DNA of 18,428 nt, taken from assembly GCA_934203355.1 (NCBI GenBank), contig CAKPZC010000044.1, forward strand, positions 1 through 18,428, given 5' to 3'. Under the pieces are notes generated by a model, which was given only the letters and a program-made list of their open reading frames with translations, was not told the origin of the DNA and searched no databases. Source of the DNA: an uncultured Prevotella sp. Lineage in GTDB: Bacteria; Bacteroidota; Bacteroidia; Bacteroidales; Bacteroidaceae. Below, piece by piece: positions 7,835 to 14,529 of the stretch. Position numbers and translations under genes: made by a program. Positions within the stretch are counted from its first letter, which is position 1. Each line of letters begins with the position of its first letter.

Positions 7835-7948
7835 AAGTTTAGCAAGTTCAGAGAATTCAGTAGTTAAAGGAGTTAAGGAGTTAAGCCAAATGCTTATAAG
7901 TATATGTAAAGATAATTCTGAACTATTACTTAGTGCTATAAATAAAGC

Positions 7949-8412
7949 AAAAAAAAGTTTTGCTAAAAAAAAGTGACATATCTGCCATAAATGCCACAAC
8001 ATGCTCAATGCCAATGATTTAACCAATGGCAGATACATGGCAGATTCGAGTTAAAAGGTGGAAATGTGCCAGCCTGAGGTTTTAGGGGGATTATGGCTGT
8101 GGTCTGGAAAACCATGTTTTAGGTTCTGGTACGACTTGTTTTTGATTCTGGTACGACTTGTTTTTGATTCTGGTACGACTTGTTTTTGGTTCTGGTACGA
8201 CTCGATTTAGGTTCATGTAACAATTGTTTGGAGTTCTTGTAACAACTGTTTTGGGATACTTGTAATAATTTAAACTTAAATTATGGCTGGCAGATAAACC
8301 CCTTCTTACAACATATCTGCCATGTATCTGCCAGTCGTTAACAAATTGAGATTAAGCTCATTACAACGATCATGGCAGATATGGCAGATTTTTTAAGCAA
8401 AACATTTTTTTT
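7949..8412. repeat. 464-bp inverted-repeat element with internal tandem array
   Basis: The two ends are imperfect inverted repeats of about 100 nt. Outer ends: 7949-7964 (A run then GTTTTGCT) against 8397-8412 (AGCAAAAC then a T run). Inner ends: a perfect 19-bp inverted pair TGGCAGATACATGGCAGAT at 8027-8045 and its complement at 8315-8333. Between outer and inner ends both arms keep similar spacing, with ATATCTGCCAT and GTTAAC-like islands. The core holds the 22-bp tandem array. AAATAA stands just outside both ends (7940-7945 and 8413-8418), which could be a target duplication but is low complexity. No open frame of note is inside. It could be a MITE-like element or a structured regulatory repeat. 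The stretch from 7835 to 7948 holds no recognisable feature. Confidence 0.65.
8102..8271. repeat. 22-bp tandem repeat array, about 7.5 units
   Basis: Units start at 8102, 8124, 8146, 8168, 8190, 8212, 8234 and 8257 (last partial, one unit of 23). Three units at 8124-8189 are nearly identical (TTCTGGTACGACTTGTTTTT plus two bases). The units at both ends have drifted, those on the right to TTCATGTAACAATTGTTTGG-like forms. The spacing is close to two helical turns, as in iteron-type protein binding arrays. There are no spacers, so it is not CRISPR. Confidence 0.85.
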
Positions 8413-8457
8413 AAATAAGATACCAATAAAAATCTGACAGACATAAAATCTGATACA

Positions 8458-9780
8458 TTAGAATTGATTATCCAAAACTTTTGTTCTATTGCAATACTCC
8501 TTAAACTCTTTCCTTGTCATAGCAATACCTTTGGACGCGTTACTGTCAAGTCCGTAGACAAAAGGAGTAGACAGCAAAGTGTATTTGCCTAATTTCAAGC
8601 AAATGCGGATTGGCTTGTCATAACCTTTATAGTTCTTGGCTTGCCCTTTTGCCTCTGCCTTTTCTTTCACCAATACTTCACTCATATCTATTGCTTCCAC
8701 CGAGAGCACCTGATAATATCCTTTTACCAAGTGGTTATCCACAGGAGCGAAGTATCTTATCTTCTGGAAATCAACACCCGAAAGAATGGATTTATAACCC
8801 GAAAAGAACATTTCGCCTTGACCATTCAACACCAATTCTTTGTGGATATTCACATGACTATCTACTGATGCAATGTAGAATGTACCCTTATTTACTGGCT
8901 CATCCGAGTATTCCAATCCCTTTTGAGGAATGCTTTCTTCCAACAACCGTTCCCGTCCGTTGTCATCCTCAAGCCAATGACGGATTTGCCGGCGCAAGGC
9001 TTGCTCTGAACTGTTGGCATTTATGATGATGCTTCCGTCCCCAGCATGCTGCTCTTGGTCGGGACGCAAGGGGAATGCACCAATTCCTATCAAGCGGTTA
9101 GATTGCTGATAGTAATAGTCACCATTCTCTGCGTCAAGTGCCTCCAACGGTATGCGACCAGGAAACAGCACATAACCAGCTATGATTTCTTTCTTCAAGT
9201 GTTCGTGGTCACGTCCTTCTTCCGTGTAGTATATGGCATCACGGTAACGATGCATCTGGTCAATGGCATCAGCTGGCGGCACATCATAACGGCTGTCATA
9301 TCTGCTGCCGTTCTCATCCGTGTCGGCTATTCGGTATTTTGCATCAAACAGGTAGGTGAACTTCATATTACCTTCTGCTTGCCTGCTCAGTCTCAGCACA
9401 ATATCAGGACGCTGCACAGTCGTCATTGTGTTTAGTCCGCTTATGGCTGAAAGGGATTTGCCTTTATGCACCTCGGCATTGTAGCATACACTTGCCAACT
9501 CAATGCCGTCTTGGTTGATGAAATTCACCGAACCGCCATATACGAGTTGCGGAATAAAGTCGTTGCTAATGTCTCTGCCGTTCACCTTTGGCTTGGCATC
9601 CTTGCCCAATTCCTTCATCACATCCTGCACAATGTTCTTCACCTTGATGAAGCACCATATCTCATATAGGTCGCAGATGTCTTTCACCTCCAGTTTTCTC
9701 ATGCCATCCTCCAGTTCATAGCCCTGCTGCAGTTCCACCCATTTCTCCATGATGGTCTTATAGCCTTGTGCCTGTTTCAT
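8458..9780 (-). CDS. C-terminal half of a DUF2357/PDDEXK_7 restriction nuclease (truncated)
   Basis: A 440-residue frame that matches only the C-terminal part of the DUF2357-PDDEXK_7 nucleases, which usually work with an McrB-like GTPase and are normally about twice this length. The start (QAQGYKTIMEKWVEL, then DICDLYEIWCFIK) corresponds to the middle of the family. The nuclease motif is intact: PD at 125-126 in RPDIVLRL, then D-x-K at 146-148 in YLFDAKYRI, followed by ADAIDQMHRYRDAIYY. In-frame TAG directly precedes the first ATG, and this ATG overlaps the stop of the methyltransferase fragment (ATGA). The N-terminal domain and the expected GTPase gene are absent, so a deletion has probably joined two genes. 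The fragment may still be translated by coupling, but a working restriction enzyme is unlikely. Confidence 0.8.
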   Translation of the reverse strand: MKQAQGYKTIMEKWVELQQGYELEDGMRKLEVKDICDLYEIWCFIKVKNIVQDVMKELGKDAKPKVNGRDISNDFIPQLVYGGSVNFINQDGIELASVCYNAEVHKGKSLSAISGLNTMTTVQRPDIVLRLSRQAEGNMKFTYLFDAKYRIADTDENGSRYDSRYDVPPADAIDQMHRYRDAIYYTEEGRDHEHLKKEIIAGYVLFPGRIPLEALDAENGDYYYQQSNRLIGIGAFPLRPDQEQHAGDGSIIINANSSEQALRRQIRHWLEDDNGRERLLEESIPQKGLEYSDEPVNKGTFYIASVDSHVNIHKELVLNGQGEMFFSGYKSILSGVDFQKIRYFAPVDNHLVKGYYQVLSVEAIDMSEVLVKEKAEAKGQAKNYKGYDKPIRICLKLGKYTLLSTPFVYGLDSNASKGIAMTRKEFKEYCNRTKVLDNQF

Positions 9781-10319
9781 CTAATGAACAAACGCTCTCT
9801 ATTTTGTGGTACACCAAAGTATTTGGCGTTTAAAACTTCAAAACTATAAGCATACCCCAACTCTTCCAGCGTAGCAAGAATTGTTTTTAAAGTTTCCCCT
9901 TTCATGTGTGTTTTCAATCCTTTAACATTTTCAAGGAACAACACCTTAGGCGGGCAACCAATACTGATCTTTTGTTTTACAATATTGGCAATATTAAAAA
10001 ATAACGTACCTCTTGTATCTTCGAAGCCTCGTCTAAGTCCTGCTATAGAAAAAGGTTGACACGGAAAACCACCACAACAAATATCAAATGGAGGTATTTC
10101 GGTAGGATCTTGCTTTGTTATGTCTTCATTAAAATAATAGTTGTTGTTCTCAAAAAGATTCGGGGCAATGTCTTTATAATTAGCTTCATACGAAATACGA
10201 GCATTTTTGTCCCATTCGCTTGCAAATACGCACTTCATGCCGACAGAGTGCATCGCTTGATGAAACCCTCCAATGCCAGCAAATTAATCAATAAATGTAT
10301 ATGTCTTTTTCTTTGCCAT
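9777..10319 (-). pseudogene. C5-cytosine DNA methyltransferase, nonsense codon in motif I and 3' truncation
   Basis: Translation from the ATG at 10317-10319 gives MAKKKTYTFID, then TAA at 10284-10286, then FAGIGGFHQAMHSVG in the same frame. The family has DLFAGIGGF here, so a Leu codon (probably TTA) has become a stop. After the stop the frame keeps motif IV (GGFPCQPFSIAG, with the catalytic Cys), motif VI (LFLENVKGL) and motif VIII (GVPQNRERLFI). It then ends at TGA 9777-9779, without the target recognition domain and motifs IX and X. A product restarted at the ATG at 10251-10253 would lack the SAM-binding FxGxG loop. With the nuclease fragment it is the remnant of a restriction-modification locus, perhaps of the LlaJI/BsuMI kind in which C5 methyltransferases accompany McrB-like and nuclease subunits. 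Confidence 0.9.
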
Positions 10320-10348
10320 ATTATTCTTAGTCCAACCTTAATCTCTCA

Positions 10349-10399
10349 CTAATAAAAAGAGAAATCCTCACTAAACGTCTTAATCTCGTCAGTAAGTAT
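10349..10399 (-). pseudogene. Gene-tail fragment B downstream of dinD
   Basis: Sixteen codons and a stop (ILTDEIKTFSEDFSFY) lie six nt after the dinD stop and 29 nt before the methyltransferase ATG. The DNA at 10365-10399 matches 11302-11336 at 30 of 35 positions, and both encode a similar peptide in one frame (compare VLADEIKAVSEEK). It therefore looks like the 3' end of a gene related to tail A, not an independent gene. The parent family is not recognised. Confidence 0.55.
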
Positions 10400-10405
10400 T
10401 CAATA

Positions 10406-11275
10406 TTATTCAACCTTCTTTGGCAATTTGTTTGAAGTCTTTTCTATTTTCTTCTCGTTGCTTGCCACTCTGCGTTCCACTTTCTTTATGTCCTCAGCAG
10501 GAGGAAGGTTTTCGGGTTTTATGCCTCGTTGCCCCAGCATCTGCCTTACGCTTACATTGTTCTGAACGTGTTCGGCAGTAATGCTCTGTTCACCATAAAG
10601 GTCTTTCTGCTCCACATTGTAATTTGTCATTTCTGTTGCGAGGTTTTTTGCAGCAATGGTCAGCGTAGGAAGAAAGTCAGCCAACGGACGTGTTGACTTG
10701 ATGCCGAGGCGAAGTTTCATGTCTTCGGTGGTATGTCCGCCAAACAAAGCCGTATCACCTTTTGAACGTATACGACCAAATCCACAGTCATCAACACCAC
10801 GCTCATAAATGTTGCGAGACAATTGTTTTTCTGAAGCACGCAACCGATCGCGTGTTTCCAGACGTGACACTTGCTGCAAATGCTCGGCTATAAGTTCAGC
10901 CCGCCTTGTCTGTAATGCAAAATAACCTTGTGCAAATGCTATTTCTTCTTTCTTTGGATCACCGTTCTGAGCTATGAGATAACAGGCAAAACGAGTAAGC
11001 ATATAGTCCTTGACTTCACGCTTTGAACCACTACCCAATGCAACCATTTTCGTGACCTCACGAAAATGGTCATCCACGTTGATATTCTGTGACTTACATG
11101 ATTCTACGGCTCTACCTATAGCTATAGTGAAATTCTCCCAACGTGCATAGCCAAGAACCGACTGAAGTTCGCGTGCAAACCATACTTCAACCTTTTCTTT
11201 GCCATTATCGCTCTCAATGTAATGCGTTATATCGTTGAAAGCGGATGTATGCTGATTTATTCTTTGAATGTCCAT
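10406..11275 (-). CDS. dinD: DNA damage-inducible protein D (DinD), BRO-N type
   Basis: A predicted 289-residue protein, close to the usual 270-290 of the family. The N-terminal half has the BRO/DinD pattern VWFARELQSVLGYARWENF, then AIGRAVESCKSQ, then DYMLTRFACYLIAQNGDPKKEEIAFAQ split over about 35-115, and the middle has the family signature EKQLSRNIYERGVDD. The C-terminus is Lys-rich. The start at 11273-11275 (MDIQRINQHT) was chosen over an ATG 33 nt upstream because it follows the preceding tail fragment by one base (TAAcATG) and removes a Lys-rich extension. In Escherichia coli DinD inhibits RecA-mediated strand exchange; in Bacteroidetes it is often next to restriction-modification genes, as here. 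It is the only gene of this locus that appears whole. Confidence 0.88.
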   Translation of the reverse strand: MDIQRINQHTSAFNDITHYIESDNGKEKVEVWFARELQSVLGYARWENFTIAIGRAVESCKSQNINVDDHFREVTKMVALGSGSKREVKDYMLTRFACYLIAQNGDPKKEEIAFAQGYFALQTRRAELIAEHLQQVSRLETRDRLRASEKQLSRNIYERGVDDCGFGRIRSKGDTALFGGHTTEDMKLRLGIKSTRPLADFLPTLTIAAKNLATEMTNYNVEQKDLYGEQSITAEHVQNNVSVRQMLGQRGIKPENLPPAEDIKKVERRVASNEKKIEKTSNKLPKKVE

Positions 11276-11276
11276 G

Positions 11277-11381
11277 TTATAATATTTCTTTGTTTTCTTT
11301 CTCCTCACTAACCGCCTTTATCTCGTCAGCAAGTACTTTCTGTAATTTCTCTTTCGGTACTATCAACTGATAAATAGCATA
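11277..11381 (-). pseudogene. Gene-tail fragment A upstream of dinD
   Basis: A 34-codon frame (ending VLADEIKAVSEEK then ENKEIL and TAA) with a stop just upstream and no ATG. It ends one base before the dinD start, as the last gene of an operon segment would. It looks like the remaining 3' end of a larger protein, perhaps another restriction-modification subunit, but I cannot name the family. Its DNA from 11302 to 11336 is repeated at 10365-10399. Confidence 0.5.
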
Positions 11382-11396
11382 TTATGCGACCACGGC

Positions 11397-11424
11397 AAAA
11401 GTGCTACGGAGCGTAGCACTTTTT
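11397..11424 (-). terminator. Strong hairpin with T tracts, terminator or attenuator
   Basis: AAAAGTGCTACG (11397-11408) pairs perfectly with CGTAGCACTTTT (11412-11423) around a three-base loop. Both strands end in a T run, so it could stop transcription either way. It lies 33 nt downstream of a predicted minus-strand promoter and upstream of tail A and dinD, so it may attenuate that transcript. Confidence 0.6.
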
Positions 11425-11456
11425 CATCATGCCCAGCGTAACTCTCATAGAGAATG

Positions 11457-11464
11457 CAAAGGTA
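11457..11464 (-). promoter_or_regulatory. Predicted -7 box ahead of the dinD locus
   Basis: On the minus strand this reads TACCTTTG, matching TAnnTTTG. The expected -33 TTTG at N19 is not present (a TTGT is two bases closer). It would start a transcript into the 11397-11424 hairpin, then tail A and dinD. Confidence 0.35.
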
Positions 11465-11518
11465 ATTATAATACATCACAATTACGCATAAACGCAGTGA
11501 GATTTACGTTTGTTTTGC

Positions 11519-11588
11519 AACTTGGTGATTAAGCATATTACAACGGTTATGGCAGATATGTCACTTTTTTTAAGCAAAACATTTTTTT
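11519..11588. repeat. Third copy of the GGCAGAT/AAGCAAAAC repeat arm
   Basis: This stretch matches 8340-8412 in the same orientation, with shared islands GATTAAGC, ATTACAACG, ATGGCAGATATG and TTTTTTAAGCAAAACATTTT. Its ATATGTCAC is shared instead with the opposite arm (complement at 7973-7981). Only one arm is present and no tandem array. Together with the 8340-8412 copy it encloses the decayed restriction-modification locus. Confidence 0.75.
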
Positions 11589-11620
11589 AAGACAAGATGC
11601 TGTGCACCCAACAAAATAAA

Positions 11621-11658
11621 GGCTGACACATTGAGAAAAATTCGTTCAATGTGCCAGC
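11621..11658 (-). terminator. Terminator of the fucosidase operon
   Basis: GGCTGACACATTGA (11621-11634) pairs with TCAATGTGCCAGCC (11645-11658) with one mismatch, 24 nt after the stop at 11683 on the minus strand. On that strand the stem is followed by TTTATTTTG. The core AATGTGCCAGCC also occurs at 8063-8074. Confidence 0.7.
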
Positions 11659-11682
11659 CCATATACCAGTTTACGTTTTTCT

Positions 11683-12702
11683 TTATTTTGCCGACTCGCT
11701 GCTGAAATAAGGCACAAGTCGGATGTCGCCGTCAACGATGCCACCCGGTATCGTATACTCGCCATTCTTGAATTTTGAGGCAGAAACAGTTGTCTCGGTC
11801 CAGTTGCCTTCCTGTGCACCATCGAGATTGCGTCCATGACGTATCACGAGTTTTGAGAAGCGGAATCCCGGTGCAGGCACAGCCTTCACACTTACTGGTT
11901 TGCCGCAAATGGCTGTCTTTCCAGTCACCGCACTGCCGTCGGCAAGAAGGATGTCGCCATTAAGACCACCACCGAGAGCGTCGACTCCACGGCTGAGGCT
12001 TATAAGGTCGCCTTCCTTAAATGTCTTGACAGCAGCCTTGCCACTTGTGGTGAAGAAAGGCTTGTCGTCGTCGCTGATTACGATGTCGTCGATAAATGCA
12101 GCGAAGTCGGCATCAAGATTATGTGGCGAAGTGGCATCGGGGACGATAAGCAGATGGCGTATGGTGACACCATCGGAACCAAACATCGGGAAGACAGCGT
12201 CGTTCCACTGTCCAGCCACAAGCGGTTGAGTAGATGTGCTCCAGAACTGCTCCGTCAATGGCGACTGTCCTGGACGATTGTCGCGATTGCCAAGACCAAT
12301 GAGCATTGCGGGAGCCGACTTGGGCGAATATATCTTTACATGCACATAGCGTTTCTGCTTGGTCTGAGCAAACGGCTCGCGCAGTCCCACCAAGGCACCA
12401 AACGTGTTGCTGCCGAAGCGCGAACGCTGAAGGGCGAGAATATGGCTTGAAGCGTTGGGCGTGAAGCCGCGCAATGAGTCGGCACCTGTAAGATGGTTTT
12501 TCACCACACGCACATTGCCAGAGATTGTGTTGTTGCGGAAGGGTGAGTTCTCCCATGTGTCGTATACGCTGACTGATGCATACGACTCGGGCGACTCGAA
12601 GTCGCACAGATTGCGTTCGGCATTCTGGGCTGTTGCCGACATCGACATGCCTACCATTGCCGACAGCAACATCAACTTGCCGAAATATATTGATTTCTTC
12701 AT
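11683..12702 (-). CDS. Secreted carbohydrate-binding-like protein, partner of the fucosidase
   Basis: A predicted 339-residue exported protein. Residues 1-26 are a signal peptide (LMLLSAMVGMSMSATAQ). The middle, about 30-215, reads like a beta-sandwich of the galactose-binding/carbohydrate-binding type: NLCDFESPESYASV, VHVKIYSPKSAPAMLIGLG, then AFIDDIVISDD at its end, a pattern frequent in Bacteroidetes glycan-binding proteins. The last ~100 residues contain a segment (GKPVSVKAVPAPGFRFSKL) like a bacterial InlB-type beta repeat. No catalytic motif is seen. The start at 12700-12702 was chosen because the frame upstream is not signal-like. It follows the GH29 gene by 53 nt and ends at its own terminator, so both are probably one transcript. 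The ligand is unknown; fucosylated host glycans are a guess from the neighbour. Confidence 0.75.
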   Translation of the reverse strand: MKKSIYFGKLMLLSAMVGMSMSATAQNAERNLCDFESPESYASVSVYDTWENSPFRNNTISGNVRVVKNHLTGADSLRGFTPNASSHILALQRSRFGSNTFGALVGLREPFAQTKQKRYVHVKIYSPKSAPAMLIGLGNRDNRPGQSPLTEQFWSTSTQPLVAGQWNDAVFPMFGSDGVTIRHLLIVPDATSPHNLDADFAAFIDDIVISDDDKPFFTTSGKAAVKTFKEGDLISLSRGVDALGGGLNGDILLADGSAVTGKTAICGKPVSVKAVPAPGFRFSKLVIRHGRNLDGAQEGNWTETTVSASKFKNGEYTIPGGIVDGDIRLVPYFSSESAK

Positions 12703-12755
12703 CGTTTTCTTTGTTTCTTCTGTTCTGTTGTTTGTTGTTTTTTGGGGGAAAAGCA

Positions 12756-14315
12756 TTAATATACCGACAGACTCTGGATCAGCGGACAAGCCTTGCTGTC
12801 GTTGATAGTCACACGCAAGGCACGCACCTTGTAGCCGTCGCCCTCGTAGCTCTTTGCTGTCGAGCCATTGAGCGGCACGATGCGCTTATAGCCAATTGTG
12901 GTTGTGGCGATGTCGGTGGCACGAGGAGTGAAGTCTACCCCATTCTCGCTTGTCTCGATGGTGAACGAGCGGACACGCTGTCCGAGCTTGATGTGCTCCA
13001 TGAGCTGCACATAGCGCACAGTCGTGGGTTTGTCCCATGTCAGAGTGATGGTGGCCTTGGTGGTGGCATCGTCGGTAGCCCAATAGGTGTCGGTTTTACC
13101 GTCGGTGAGGTTGCGTGCCGAATAGTTGCGATGCTGTCCTGCAGCACGTTCCTGACTTGCACTTACAGTAGCCTTGCGAGCCAAGTCGTTGCCGAGACGT
13201 GTGCTCAACATCTTTCCCAGTTCAGCCATGCGCTTCTCGGTAGCTTCGGGTATGAGTCCGTTCACGTCGGGCGGCAGATTGAGTATGAGTGTGGCGTTGC
13301 GTCCAACAGTCTCCAGATACATCTGGAACAGACGCTCGGCAGAGAGCACCTTCTCGTTCTTCTTCCAGAACCATCCACCTGTTGTGGCTTTGGCGTCGCT
13401 CTCGCCCGGATGCCACTGCCATCCGTTCTCGTCGCCACTCTCGGCATTGCCCATAGCCCAACATGTCTCACCAGCATGTCCTGCCTCGTTGCCAATCCAG
13501 CGAACCTCGCCGCCTACTCCCCACATCACCACATTGGGCAGCAATGAGTGAATGGAGTCTCTGAGGTTGGGAATGTCGTAGAATGTCTGAGCGTTGTCGA
13601 TGGTGCGTCGGCCTGTAGTGCCCTTGCCACCATAGGCTCCACCGTAGTATCCGGCATGGTCGCCACCTGTGGCTCCGTCGAACCACATCTCAAACTGGTC
13701 GCTACCATACTTGGCGAGTTCCACACACTGTGGGAAGAACACTCGCTCGGCATAATTGTCGGTATATTTTCCGTCGGCGTCTTTCTCGCCCCAATACTTA
13801 CTATTGAGGTCCCATGGCGACACGTAGAAACCATACTTCATCTTCATTTTGCGTGCGGCACGTGCAAAGTCGCGAGGAATATTGGTCTTACGAGCACTCT
13901 CGGTGGCTGAGCTTAGCACACTGTGGGTTGTAGTGGCTGTTGGCCACAGGCAGAATCCGTCGTGGTGCTTCACCACAGCTATGCCACCCTTCATGCCAGC
14001 CGACTTTGCCACACGCAGCCACTGAGCTGGGTCGGGCACACGTGTCGGGGCAAATGTGGCTTCGTCTTCTGTACCGTCGCCCCATTCCTTACCTGTATAG
14101 GTGTCCATGCCATAATGGAAGAAGGCATAAAACTCGGTCTCGTTCCACAACAACTGTCTGCGACTCGGCACGGGGAACACCGGGCGCGGCGTGTTGTCGG
14201 GATTGCTCACCTCGAACTGCTTGAGTTCAAATTCTGAATTTGAGGTCTGGGCAGTCGCCGGACTAAACATTGGCAGAAAACACAAACCACAGAATAATTT
14301 CTGAAAGAGATTCAT
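12756..14315 (-). CDS. Secreted alpha-L-fucosidase, GH29 with C-terminal F5/8C (CBM32-like) domain
   Basis: A predicted 519-residue exported enzyme. Residues 1-23 are a signal peptide ending SPATAQ; there is no lipobox Cys. The GH29 barrel spans about 45-370: FHYGMDTYTGKEWGDG, then VKHHDGFCLWPT (115-126), then YVSPWDLNSKYWG, then EMWFDGATGGD, where D213 is the expected nucleophile. In the GH29-B subfamily the acid/base is a Glu in a GNE motif; here E277 in RWIGNEAGH fits. LILNLPPDVNGLIP closes the barrel. Residues 375-519 form a discoidin-like domain (NLTDGKTDTYWATDD, TVRYVQLMEHIKLGQRVRSF). GH29-B enzymes release alpha-1,3/1,4-linked fucose from Lewis-type host glycans, so a mucin or milk glycan substrate is plausible. 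The first gene of a two-gene operon with a good promoter at 14379-14409. Confidence 0.95.
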   Translation of the reverse strand: MNLFQKLFCGLCFLPMFSPATAQTSNSEFELKQFEVSNPDNTPRPVFPVPSRRQLLWNETEFYAFFHYGMDTYTGKEWGDGTEDEATFAPTRVPDPAQWLRVAKSAGMKGGIAVVKHHDGFCLWPTATTTHSVLSSATESARKTNIPRDFARAARKMKMKYGFYVSPWDLNSKYWGEKDADGKYTDNYAERVFFPQCVELAKYGSDQFEMWFDGATGGDHAGYYGGAYGGKGTTGRRTIDNAQTFYDIPNLRDSIHSLLPNVVMWGVGGEVRWIGNEAGHAGETCWAMGNAESGDENGWQWHPGESDAKATTGGWFWKKNEKVLSAERLFQMYLETVGRNATLILNLPPDVNGLIPEATEKRMAELGKMLSTRLGNDLARKATVSASQERAAGQHRNYSARNLTDGKTDTYWATDDATTKATITLTWDKPTTVRYVQLMEHIKLGQRVRSFTIETSENGVDFTPRATDIATTTIGYKRIVPLNGSTAKSYEGDGYKVRALRVTINDSKACPLIQSLSVY

Positions 14316-14378
14316 TTTTTGATTGTTTATCTTACGGATATAATATGTTCAGTGAATTAGTATTACTTAGTTTGCCCA

Positions 14379-14409
14379 CAAAGTTAAGAAAAAAGATACA
14401 AAAGACAAA
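14379..14409 (-). promoter_or_regulatory. Promoter of the fucosidase operon
   Basis: On the minus strand TTTG (14406-14409), exactly 19 nt, then TAACTTTG (14379-14386): a full match to the Bacteroidetes housekeeping consensus. The leader to the ATG at 14315 would be about 57 nt. A second TAnnTTTG-like box (TATCTTTG) overlaps the -33 region. Confidence 0.75.
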
Positions 14410-14470
14410 GATAAAACTCAATTAATATCATTTTATAAGAATATCTGTCAAAGAAAACTTGCCCATGTCG

Positions 14471-14488
14471 AAAGTTATACGTAACTTT
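14471..14488. promoter_or_regulatory. Inverted repeat AAAGTTA-N4-TAACTTT upstream of the 14530 gene
   Basis: Seven-base arms at 14471-14477 and 14482-14488 lie 42 nt ahead of the ATG at 14530, in the divergent region shared with the fucosidase operon. The right arm resembles a -7 box (TAACTTTA) for the plus-strand gene. A regulator site overlapping a weak promoter is possible. Confidence 0.4.
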
Positions 14489-14529
14489 ACCACGTGATTT
14501 CAAAGTAAATACTAATTAATTGAAATTAT

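Noticed and set aside
7811..8038. A 75-codon minus-strand open frame in the repeat region
   Set aside because: It is composed of the operon terminator, a plain A/T-rich stretch and the repeat arm, and shows no domain or start signal.
8102..8271. The 22-bp array as a CRISPR
   Set aside because: Units are directly adjacent with no unique spacers, and no cas genes are present, although the TPR-CHAT protein recalls a CRISPR-associated family.
7940..8418. AAATAA as a target site duplication of the repeat element
   Set aside because: It is a six-base A/T sequence in an A/T-rich area and could easily occur by chance; kept only as a remark.
8430..8457. A possible terminator after the nuclease fragment
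   Set aside because: Only short ATCAGAT-type pairings are visible, with mismatches, so I could not support a stable stem.
12576..13547. A 323-codon plus-strand open frame opposite the fucosidase gene
   Set aside because: It lies antisense to strong GH29 coding sequence with intact catalytic motifs, its peptide is Cys/His/Ser-rich without any domain pattern, and such long antisense frames are common opposite G/C-rich codons.
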